Part shown: piece after piece, positions 1 through 5,586 of the stretch | How positions within the stretch are numbered: position 1 is the first letter of the stretch | How the letters are laid out: the number at the start of each line of letters is the position of its first letter | Assembly (NCBI GenBank): GCA_034429475.1 | Contig: DAOUGD010000127.1 | Span: forward strand, 1 to 8,082 | Length of the DNA: 8,082 bases | Source: JAKQHY01 sp034429475 | Lineage (GTDB): Bacteria; Chloroflexota; Anaerolineae; B4-G1; SLSP01 | Reading direction: 5' to 3' | The notes under the pieces: generated by a model | Seen by the model: the letters and a program-made list of their open reading frames with translations, nothing else | Database searches by the model: none | What the model was told of the DNA's origin: nothing | Position numbers and translations under genes: made by a program

Positions 1-332
1 CCCTGCCCCCCCAGGAACCGGCCCCCTACTTCCAGGCGCCGCCGGCCTATGGCGAACCGGCCCCTGATCCGTTTGCCGAGCAGGAAGCGCCCGCTTACAT
101 GCCGCCGCCGGCCTACACGCCGCCGCCGGCATCAGTTCCCTCGGCGGCAGATATGACGGGGACCTCTGCCAAGGGCAACAACAAAACCCTCATCATCGTC
201 CTGGTGGTATTGGCCGTGCTGGTGTTGTGCTGTTGCTGCGGCATCGTGGGTGTCGTGGCGCTGTTCTGGGAAGACATCGCCTACGAACTTGGCCTGAGCC
301 TGCTGAGCTTGTTCCAGGCGTTACCGTATTAG
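1..332 (+). CDS. Pro-rich single-pass membrane protein, 3' part only
   Basis: The frame is open from the left edge (first full codon at 3) to TAG at 330-332, so the start lies outside the window. About the first 50 visible residues are rich in Pro, Ala and Tyr, with repeated PPAY/PPPAY units. A short Ser/Gly/Asn/Lys stretch follows, then a strongly hydrophobic helix (TLIIVLVVLAVLVL) ending in four consecutive cysteines and a glycine. About 30 more residues, including a second mildly hydrophobic stretch, complete the protein. The pattern is a disordered, probably cytoplasmic Pro-rich region anchored by a C-terminal membrane segment; Cys runs after such helices occur in many uncharacterised Chloroflexota proteins (general knowledge). 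An N-terminal domain may be missing from view, so no function is assigned. The Pro-rich codons are very GC-rich. Confidence 0.75.
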   Translation, partial: LPPQEPAPYFQAPPAYGEPAPDPFAEQEAPAYMPPPAYTPPPASVPSAADMTGTSAKGNNKTLIIVLVVLAVLVLCCCCGIVGVVALFWEDIAYELGLSLLSLFQALPY

Positions 333-340
333 TTTTTGAG

Positions 341-383
341 GATGTTTTTCGATTGCGAGCTGTGCCGCAGTCGAAAAACGATC
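341..383. repeat. Long imperfect hairpin downstream of the Pro-rich gene
   Basis: GTTTTTCGA at 344-352 pairs perfectly with TCGAAAAAC at 371-379. The stem continues inward through T353-G370 (wobble), T354-A369 and GCG 355-357 with CGC 366-368, leaving an 8-base loop. Outside, GAT 341-343 pairs with ATC 381-383 around a bulged G380. It begins 9 bases after the stop at 332, where a terminator could sit, but no clear T-run follows the right arm. A structured 3' end or a dispersed palindromic repeat is equally possible. Confidence 0.5.
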
Positions 384-393
384 TTCTTGGCGG

Positions 394-405
394 CGGCTTT
401 AGCCG
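394..405. repeat. Small perfect hairpin CGGC-TTTA-GCCG
   Basis: CGGC at 394-397 pairs with GCCG at 402-405 around a TTTA loop, and AAAAAA follows at 406-411. Read on the - strand, this is a short GC stem preceded by a T-run, not followed by one, so it is not a convincing terminator in either direction. It may be part of the same palindrome-rich intergenic region as its neighbours. Confidence 0.3.
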
Positions 406-420
406 AAAAAATCATCATGC

Positions 421-453
421 AAAGTAGGGCGGATTCATCCTCCGCCCTACTTT
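421..453. terminator. Perfect 13-bp inverted repeat, terminator-like
   Basis: AAAGTAGGGCGGA (421-433) is the exact reverse complement of TCCGCCCTACTTT (441-453), with a 7-base loop (434-440). The GC-rich core flanked by A on the left and T on the right is the shape of an intrinsic terminator that could work in both directions. The T-run is short (TTTCGTTGT), so efficiency on the + strand is uncertain. It would separate the upstream Pro-rich gene from uvrC. GTAGGG...CCCTAC palindromes also occur as dispersed repeats in some bacteria, which is the main alternative. Confidence 0.55.
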
Positions 454-458
454 CGTTG

Positions 459-464
459 TATAAT
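459..464 (+). promoter_or_regulatory. Perfect TATAAT -10 box at the uvrC start
   Basis: TATAAT at 459-464 overlaps the first two bases of the only upstream ATG of uvrC (463). No good -35 lies 16-18 bases upstream (CATCCT at 436-441 with a 17-base spacer), because that space is filled by the inverted repeat at 421-453. If the box is used, transcription would begin near 470-472, at or next to the in-frame GTG at 472, giving a leaderless uvrC mRNA. Confidence 0.35.
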
Positions 465-2361
465 GAGAAGCGTGAAACGCTCCGAGAAGCTCCAACAAAT
501 CCTGGATACCCTGCCGCACAAGCCCGGCGTGTATCTGATGCACAACGCGCGGGATACCATCATCTACGTCGGCAAAGCCATTGACCTGTTCAACCGGGTC
601 CACTCGTATTTCCACGCTTCGGCGCAGGAAGACAGCAAGACGCGCCGCCTCGTCGCCGAAATTGCTGACATCGAGTGGATACTCACCAACACCGAGGTCG
701 AGGCGCTCATCCTGGAAGCCGACCTCATCAAGAAACACCGCCCGCACTTCAACGTGCGCCTCAAGGATGACAAACGCTATCCCTACCTCAAAGTGACAAA
801 TGAGGACTTCCCCAAAGTCCTGATCACGCGGCGGATGGAGCAGGACGGCGGGCAATATTTCGGCCCGTACACCTCGACGCGCGCGCTGCGCGAGACGCTC
901 GACCTGCTGCGGCGGCTGTTCCCCTACCGCACCTGCGACCGCGAGATCACCGGGCAGGATCGCCGCGCCTGCCTCTACTACGATTTGAAGCTGTGCCCCG
1001 GCCCGTGCATCGGCGCGGCCACACAGGAGGACTGCGCCGCCATTATCGCGCAGTTGTTCCGCTTTATGGAGGGCGAGACGGAACAAGTCCTGGCCGACCT
1101 CAAGCAGCAAATCCAGGACGCGGCTATGGGGATGCAATTCGAGCGCGCGGCGAAGCTGCGCGACCGCTACCAGGCGCTCCAGCAGGCCACCGAGCGCCAG
1201 CACATCATCACCACAGCGGCGGTGAACCAGGACGTGATCGCCCTGGCGCGCGACAACGGCAACGCCTGCGTCGAAGTCTTTTTCGTGCGCAACGGCAAAT
1301 TGTTGGGGCGCGAGTACTTCGTGATGGAAGGCGGTGGCGAAACGTCCGAAGAAGAGATTGTGACGGCCTTCCTTCAGCAGTTTTACAATGAAGCCGCCAC
1401 CGTGCCGCCGGAAATCCTGCTGCCGGCGCAGATTGCCCAGGCGGCGGTGTTGGAAGAATGGCTGCGCAACAAACGCGGCGACGTGGTCTACCTCAACGTG
1501 CCGCGCGAGGGGCCGGAACAAGAGCTGTTCAACCTGGCGACGACCAATGCCGCCGAGACGCTGCGCACGCTCAAGGCGCAGTGGGAGATGGACAAGCATC
1601 GCAGCGAGACGGCGATGAATGAGATACAGGAAGCGCTCGCGCTGCCCAACCCGCCGGTGCGCATTGAATGTTACGACATCTCCACCACGCAGGGCATCGA
1701 GGTAGTGGGCAGCATGGTGGTCTTCGAGCACGGCGTCGCCAAGAAGAACGACTACCGCCGCTTCCAGATCAAGACGGTGGAGGGCCAGGACGACTTCGCC
1801 AGTATGCGCGAGGTGCTGACGCGCCGTTTTGACCGCTGGCGGCGCATCAACAACGGCGAACTCAAGGGGACGCGCGGCAGCCAGGGATGGAGCAAGCTCC
1901 CCGATTTGCTGGTGGTGGACGGCGGCAAAGGCCAGTTGGGGATGGCTGTGGAGGTGCTCAAAGCCTTCGAGCTGCAAGACAAAGTCCCGGTCGTCGGCCT
2001 GGCGAAGCAGCACGAGGAGATTTTCAAGCCGGATCGCACGTTGTCCATCCGCTTTGACCCGGCGGCGCCGGCCATCCTGCTGCTGCGCCGCATCCGCGAC
2101 GAGGCGCACCGCTTCGCCATCACCTACCACCGCCAGCGCCGCGCCAAACGCGGCCTCGCCTCGCAGATTGACTCGATCCCCGGCATCGGCCCGGTCAAGC
2201 GCAAGGCCATGCTCCGGCACTTCGGCTCGCTGGATGGGATTCAGAAGGCGAGTGTGGAAGAGTTGATGCAGGTCGAAGGCATTTCTAAGGTGCTGGCGAC
2301 GCAGATTCGGGAGTATTTTGAGCGGTTGGAGAAGGAAAAGCAGGCGGAGGAACTTCAATGA
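463..2361 (+). CDS. uvrC: UvrABC excinuclease subunit C (UvrC)
   Basis: UvrC makes the 3' and 5' incisions around DNA lesions located by UvrA/UvrB in nucleotide excision repair, in the cytoplasm. The 632-residue protein is of normal family length and complete. In order: GIY-YIG nuclease (about 18-100; GVY 22-24, YVGK 35-38, Arg45, EALILE 80-85); four cysteines C158, C170, C178 and C182, with the spacing of the Fe-S cluster ligands of E. coli UvrC; UVR motif binding UvrB (about 222-250); RNase H-like 5' nuclease with D405 in ECYDIS, D443/D444, D486 in DGGKGQ and H549 in RDEAHRF; tandem helix-hairpin-helix DNA-binding region (about 565-625, IPGIGPVKR and VEGISKVLA). ATG 463 is the only ATG between the in-frame TAG at 400 and the conserved region, but no ribosome binding site precedes it; GTG 472 on a leaderless transcript is an alternative. 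The stop forms ATGA with a mini-ORF leading to the next gene. It is GC-rich, unlike the genes after it. Confidence 0.97.
   Translation: MRSVKRSEKLQQILDTLPHKPGVYLMHNARDTIIYVGKAIDLFNRVHSYFHASAQEDSKTRRLVAEIADIEWILTNTEVEALILEADLIKKHRPHFNVRLKDDKRYPYLKVTNEDFPKVLITRRMEQDGGQYFGPYTSTRALRETLDLLRRLFPYRTCDREITGQDRRACLYYDLKLCPGPCIGAATQEDCAAIIAQLFRFMEGETEQVLADLKQQIQDAAMGMQFERAAKLRDRYQALQQATERQHIITTAAVNQDVIALARDNGNACVEVFFVRNGKLLGREYFVMEGGGETSEEEIVTAFLQQFYNEAATVPPEILLPAQIAQAAVLEEWLRNKRGDVVYLNVPREGPEQELFNLATTNAAETLRTLKAQWEMDKHRSETAMNEIQEALALPNPPVRIECYDISTTQGIEVVGSMVVFEHGVAKKNDYRRFQIKTVEGQDDFASMREVLTRRFDRWRRINNGELKGTRGSQGWSKLPDLLVVDGGKGQLGMAVEVLKAFELQDKVPVVGLAKQHEEIFKPDRTLSIRFDPAAPAILLLRRIRDEAHRFAITYHRQRRAKRGLASQIDSIPGIGPVKRKAMLRHFGSLDGIQKASVEELMQVEGISKVLATQIREYFERLEKEKQAEELQ
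2346..2350 (+). promoter_or_regulatory. GGAGG ribosome binding site inside the uvrC 3' end
   Basis: GGAGG lies 7 bases before ATG 2358, the start of an 8-codon mini-ORF, and 33 bases before the regulator's ATG at 2384. No purine-rich site lies at normal distance from ATG 2384, so this is the nearest strong ribosome binding site feeding the junction. Confidence 0.5.
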
Positions 2362-2384
2362 GCCTCGATGCTGGACCGTCGTAA
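2358..2384 (+). CDS. 8-codon mini-ORF bridging uvrC and the response regulator
   Basis: The ATG at 2358-2360 overlaps the uvrC stop as ATGA. The frame reads MSLDAGPS and ends at TAA 2382-2384, which overlaps the regulator's ATG 2384-2386 as TAATG. A GGAGG sits 7 bases upstream. Together these give an unbroken chain of overlapping stops and starts from uvrC to the kinase. The likely role, if any, is translational coupling by termination and re-initiation rather than a functional peptide. Chance is a real possibility for so short a frame; the evidence is only the ribosome binding site spacing and the double overlap. Confidence 0.35.
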   Translation: MSLDAGPS

Positions 2385-3067
2385 TGGATACTAAAATTCT
2401 CGTCGTGGATGACAATCCCAATGTCCTTTCCTTTGTGCAACCAGCTTTGGAGCGCGAAGGGTATCATGTCGTAACTGCACAAGATGGAGACGAGGCACTC
2501 TATCAAATTGAAATCCTCGCTCCTGATCTGATCGTCCTCGACATCGAAATGCCCCCGCCGAATGGTCTGGATGTATGTCGCCAGCTCCGCAAGAGCGGCA
2601 ATGAAACCCCCATTATTTTCCTCACCGTGCGCGATACGGTCGTGGATTTAGAAATTGGGTTTGCCTTTGGCGCCAACGATTATGTAACCAAACCTTTCGA
2701 CATTCGTGAACTTTTGGCCCGGATCAAAGCGCGCCTGCCGCCACAAATTCTGGAAATTGACACTTATCTGCGGATTGACGCGCGCCGCCGCCAGGTCTGG
2801 TTGCGCGCCCAAGAAGACTGGCAGGAAGTCCATCTAACGCCCAAAGAATTTGATTTGCTGCAATACCTGGTCTATAACGCCGGGCGCGCTATCGGCAAGA
2901 TGACGCTGCTGGAACAAATCTTCGATTACGCCGAGGTGGTTGAGACCAAAACCGTCGAGAAACATATCTGGGCTTTGCGTCAAAAGCTGGAACCCGCCCC
3001 TGCTTTGCCCCGTTACATTCTGAACGTGCGGGGTGTAGGGTACAAGTTTGAGGATTACCGCCGGTGA
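2384..3067 (+). CDS. OmpR/PhoB-family response regulator
   Basis: This is a DNA-binding regulator of a two-component system, 227 residues, the usual length. The receiver domain (about 3-117) has the acidic pair D9-D10, phospho-acceptor D53 in VLDIEMP, T81 and K103 in the TKPFD motif. After a very short linker comes the C-terminal winged helix (about 122-225), with LTPKEFDLLQYL, the recognition helix region around 188-202 (TKTVEKHIWALRQKL) and the wing RGVGYKF. The frame extends upstream to a TTG at 2318 inside uvrC, but the receiver motif KILVVDD begins right after ATG 2384, so that start is chosen. The gene follows uvrC by 22 bases and overlaps the kinase gene by 4 bases (GTGA), so the two are almost certainly co-translated partners. 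Probable target: the 11-bp repeats at 4185-4217. Composition is much less GC-rich than uvrC. Confidence 0.95.
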   Translation: MDTKILVVDDNPNVLSFVQPALEREGYHVVTAQDGDEALYQIEILAPDLIVLDIEMPPPNGLDVCRQLRKSGNETPIIFLTVRDTVVDLEIGFAFGANDYVTKPFDIRELLARIKARLPPQILEIDTYLRIDARRRQVWLRAQEDWQEVHLTPKEFDLLQYLVYNAGRAIGKMTLLEQIFDYAEVVETKTVEKHIWALRQKLEPAPALPRYILNVRGVGYKFEDYRR

Positions 3068-4188
3068 GCGACCTCGTCATCTACTTCGGGCTGGTGGACT
3101 TTATTCTGATCGCGCTGCTTGTCGTGGGTGTGGCCGGCGGGGTGGGATGGTGGTTTGGGCGACGAAACCATAGGCCCTCCCTCGCGCTGACAAGCAAATG
3201 GTTGGAACTGCTGCCTTACGGCGCTGTCGTTGTCCAAACGCAGGTCAAAAGCCTGCCAACGGTGATCTCCGCAAATGCAGAGGTCGAACATCTATGGGGC
3301 GGACCCTTTCCGACGACGTTGTCGGATACCCTGGTCAGGCTGATTCACGAAACTCAAACCGGTGGCTATCGCGTTTGTGCCCTTGATGCACCCACAGGAC
3401 TTACGCTGCAAGCCCGCAGTGCATCCATGGATGCCCGGCATACATTGCTGATTTTAGAGGATCTCACAGCACGGAAACAACAAGAAAGTTTCTACCAGAA
3501 CTTTATCCGCAATGTTTCTCATGAATTGAAGACGCCCCTCACGGTCATTCAAGGACACGTTGCTGCTCTGAGTGATCGCATGGCCGACGATGAGGCGCGC
3601 CAAACCTCGCAGCGGATCGTAGCTCAGGAAGCTGCCCGCTTGACCCAATTGGTGGATAATCTACTGTTGCTCTCGCGCCTGGAAATGCCCGATTTCGACA
3701 TCGAACGCCGTCTGGTCAATCTGGAAGCGATGGCGGAAGACGCTATCCTGCAACTTTCTGACCTGGCCGAGACGCGCGCCATTGCGATAGACTTTCAGTG
3801 CGAGCGCCCGATACCCCGCTTGATGGCCGACCGCGCCAGATTGAAGCAGGTCTTGATCAATTTGCTCGATAACGGCATTAAGTATAACCACGAAGGGGGC
3901 AGAGTCACCGTCCATCTCAGCGCCGATGCAAGCCATATCGTTCTCAAAGTCACAGATACGGGCGAAGGCATTCCACCGCAAGACTTGCCGCACATTTTTG
4001 AGAAACTGTATCGGGTTGAGCGCCATGACGGTCGCTACGTAGAGGGCAGTGGTTTGGGTCTGGCCATTGTGCAGCATATCGTAACCAAACACGGAGGGCA
4101 GATTGCCGTAGAGAGTGAGGTTGGGGTGGGAACAACCTTCACCCTGTCCCTACCTCGCGTTGAAGATACGTCACATCCAGAAAAGTAA
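3064..4188 (+). CDS. PhoR-like membrane sensor histidine kinase
   Basis: This is the partner kinase of the preceding regulator, 374 residues, starting at GTG 3064 (GTGA overlap, GAGG at 3050-3053). One transmembrane helix spans about 9-31, with only some eight residues before it, so there is essentially no extracytoplasmic sensor domain. Residues about 46-135 resemble a degenerate cytoplasmic PAS domain (PYGAVVV, ISANAEVEHLWG, LILEDLTARKQQE). The dimerisation/phospho-acceptor domain has H153 in NVSHELKTPLT (H-box). The ATPase domain has the N-box around N266/N270 (NLLDNGIKYN), the G1 box DTGEGI (298-303), the F-box IFEKLYRVE and the G2 box GSGLGLAI (328-335). All catalytic motifs are intact. 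The signal is unknown; it may be membrane-based, cytoplasmic through PAS, or relayed by the exported proteins encoded next. The stop codon lies within the first copy of the downstream 11-bp repeat. Confidence 0.95.
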   Translation: MSDLVIYFGLVDFILIALLVVGVAGGVGWWFGRRNHRPSLALTSKWLELLPYGAVVVQTQVKSLPTVISANAEVEHLWGGPFPTTLSDTLVRLIHETQTGGYRVCALDAPTGLTLQARSASMDARHTLLILEDLTARKQQESFYQNFIRNVSHELKTPLTVIQGHVAALSDRMADDEARQTSQRIVAQEAARLTQLVDNLLLLSRLEMPDFDIERRLVNLEAMAEDAILQLSDLAETRAIAIDFQCERPIPRLMADRARLKQVLINLLDNGIKYNHEGGRVTVHLSADASHIVLKVTDTGEGIPPQDLPHIFEKLYRVERHDGRYVEGSGLGLAIVQHIVTKHGGQIAVESEVGVGTTFTLSLPRVEDTSHPEK

Positions 4189-4217
4189 CCTTGTGGTAAC
4201 CTTGTCGTGAACGGGGG
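4185..4217 (+). promoter_or_regulatory. Candidate OmpR/PhoB-type operator: three tandem 11-bp repeats
   Basis: The three units are GTAACCTTGTG (4185-4195), GTAACCTTGTC (4196-4206) and GTGAACGGGGG (4207-4217). The first two match at 10 of 11 positions; the third keeps GT.AAC only. Exact 11-bp phasing of direct repeats is the established recognition pattern of OmpR/PhoB-family winged-helix dimers, which bind on one DNA face and often replace the -35. Such a regulator is encoded just upstream. The first unit overlaps the kinase stop (4186-4188). A weak -10 candidate, TATCGT (4233-4238), would start transcription near 4245, about 30 bases before the preferred start of the next gene. Confidence 0.6.
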
Positions 4218-4265
4218 GTGAATACCATCACGTATCGTAAGGATGAAACTATTTCGGCAAAATCT

Positions 4266-4270
4266 GGAGG
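4266..4270 (+). promoter_or_regulatory. GGAGG ribosome binding site fixing the first propeller's start
   Basis: GGAGG lies 5 bases before ATG 4276 and 8 bases before ATG 4279, both in frame. The earlier ATG at 4243 has no usable site (AAGG abuts it directly). This places the start directly before a clean signal peptide. Confidence 0.75.
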
Positions 4271-4275
4271 ATACG

Positions 4276-5586
4276 ATGATGAAGAGCGTAAGGATAGGTG
4301 CATTGGTGTTGGTCGTATTGGTCGCCGCGCTGGTGGGGGCAGGGGATGCTTTGACCTCTGCCATAACGGATCGGCAGATGAATTCGTTCGTCGTCTACTT
4401 CGATGATGTAACAACTGCGCCCCCTCCTGTTTCGCGGGCGCCGGAGTATGAGCATTTCATATTCTTGCCGTTGACTGCCCATTTCCCGATGGCACGAACC
4501 GTCCAATGGAATTTTGCCCCCGTGGATTGTATGTATACCGCAGTAGACGACGAAATTGGGCTTTCAAGCATGATGGCGTTGGACAGTGTCGGCGCGCCGC
4601 ATATTGTTTACGACGCCCATAGCTCGACTGGGAACAATGTGCTGCGATACGCGCGTCTAACGGGGAGTCAATGGATGATTGAAGACATCGGCGATACAGC
4701 TCTGGGAGCAGGCGTGGCGCTGGCATTGAGCAACGACGATGTGCCACACATCAGTTATAGCGTCTGCAACCCCTATGATTGCACCCCCAAGTATGCGGAG
4801 TGGGCCAACGAGGGGTGGGCAATCACCGAAGAGATGAGTGGGCATGGCGCATTGGCCGTTGATTCTGGCGGAAGTCCCCATTTGAGTTACGTTGATGGCA
4901 ACATGGTGGGGCAGATGACTTTGCGTTATGCGCACCGGTCGGAAGGAACCTGGATCACTACCACGATAGTAAATGAGGCCGATTCTTACCGCACCCCGAC
5001 TCTCAAACTGGATGCTTCTGAATTTCCACACATCACTTACAACGAATACGAGTTGTCTGACGCTCCTTTTACCACTTACGACATAAGCGGAAACCTTCAA
5101 TATGCGCGTTGGGATGGAAGTACCTGGATCGTAGATGTGATAGATGATGACATTGTGGATGAAACGGCGCAGAGTTATCAAATCGGCCAAAACAGTGCGT
5201 TAGCGCTGGGAACCAATGGGTATGTCCACATCAGCTATTATGACTGGGATGAACGCCGTTTGAAGTACGCCCTCTGGTCTGGCTCGAACTGGATTGTGGA
5301 AACGGTAGGCACAGTTCAAGAAGTGTCGGGAAACTGGACGACGCAATATGTTGCAATAGCTTTGGATACAGAGGGCCGTCCACATCTTGTGTATTTTGAC
5401 CAGGGCGCGGTTAAGTATGCTTACCGTTCGGCAGATCAATGGGTGGTTGAAACGCTTGCCACCAAAGTGGGCGAATATTCGGAACTTTCCATCGCTGTAG
5501 ATGCTCAGAACCGACTTCACGTTACGTATGATAGGTATGACGGGCAAAAGATTACCTTGATGTATGGACGGGGAGTATTTCAATGA
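4276..5586 (+). CDS. Secreted seven-bladed beta-propeller protein (paralogue A)
   Basis: The product is a 436-residue exported protein of unknown function. An in-frame ATG at 4243 would add 11 polar residues ahead of the signal peptide; ATG 4276 (or 4279) is preferred for its ribosome binding site. MMKSVR plus a hydrophobic core and GAGDA look like a type I signal peptide without a lipobox Cys. A Pro-containing linker follows, with FLPL at 63-66, a motif common in exported Chloroflexota proteins (general knowledge). From about residue 96 seven repeats follow, with approximate consensus ALD..G.PHISY....LKYA.W.GS.WIVETV: 96-145, 146-189, 190-238, 239-304, 305-358, 359-402, 403-436. The last lacks its final W-containing strand, which the segment TVQWNF near residue 75 could supply, closing the ring. 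C164 and C169 form a C-x4-C pair in blade 2; an Asp-rich loop lies near 287-295. It is the first gene of the probable operon. A sialidase-like or ligand-binding role is possible, but no catalytic motif was recognised. Confidence 0.9.
   Translation: MMKSVRIGALVLVVLVAALVGAGDALTSAITDRQMNSFVVYFDDVTTAPPPVSRAPEYEHFIFLPLTAHFPMARTVQWNFAPVDCMYTAVDDEIGLSSMMALDSVGAPHIVYDAHSSTGNNVLRYARLTGSQWMIEDIGDTALGAGVALALSNDDVPHISYSVCNPYDCTPKYAEWANEGWAITEEMSGHGALAVDSGGSPHLSYVDGNMVGQMTLRYAHRSEGTWITTTIVNEADSYRTPTLKLDASEFPHITYNEYELSDAPFTTYDISGNLQYARWDGSTWIVDVIDDDIVDETAQSYQIGQNSALALGTNGYVHISYYDWDERRLKYALWSGSNWIVETVGTVQEVSGNWTTQYVAIALDTEGRPHLVYFDQGAVKYAYRSADQWVVETLATKVGEYSELSIAVDAQNRLHVTYDRYDGQKITLMYGRGVFQ
4561..5583 (+). 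repeat. Seven degenerate propeller blade repeats in paralogue A
   Basis: The repeat unit is about 45-65 residues, recognisable by [AL]ALD..G.PH[IL][ST]Y, then YA.W or YA.R, then a W[IV] strand. Blades 4 and 5 carry the longest inserted loops (around residues 256-270 and 345-357). The repeats are degenerate at protein level and were not seen as DNA-level tandem duplications. Confidence 0.8.

Noticed and set aside
336..584. 82-codon + frame starting after the Pro-rich gene
   Set aside because: It runs through the intergenic hairpins into uvrC in another frame, has no ribosome binding site and no protein-like pattern.
993..2266. Several 70-145-codon + and - frames inside uvrC
   Set aside because: They are Arg/Ala/Ser-rich shadows in alternative frames of a well-supported gene.
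2318..2383. Upstream TTG start for the response regulator inside uvrC
   Set aside because: It adds an Arg-rich extension that no receiver domain has; KILVVDD directly after ATG 2384 is the normal N-terminus.
415..2421. 668-codon open frame on the - strand covering all of uvrC
   Set aside because: It is antisense to an unmistakable uvrC with every catalytic motif. Long antisense frames are a common by-product of GC-rich codon use, and the translation is low-complexity (runs of Arg, Leu, Ala, His) with no recognisable domain.
4185..4217. Tandem repeats as a CRISPR or other repeat array
   Set aside because: The units are 11 bp with no spacers and only three copies; the operator reading fits the context better.
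4243..4275. Upstream ATG giving paralogue A 11 extra N-terminal residues
   Set aside because: It has no spaced ribosome binding site, would put polar residues before the signal peptide, and would lie at or before the start of transcription predicted from the candidate operator.
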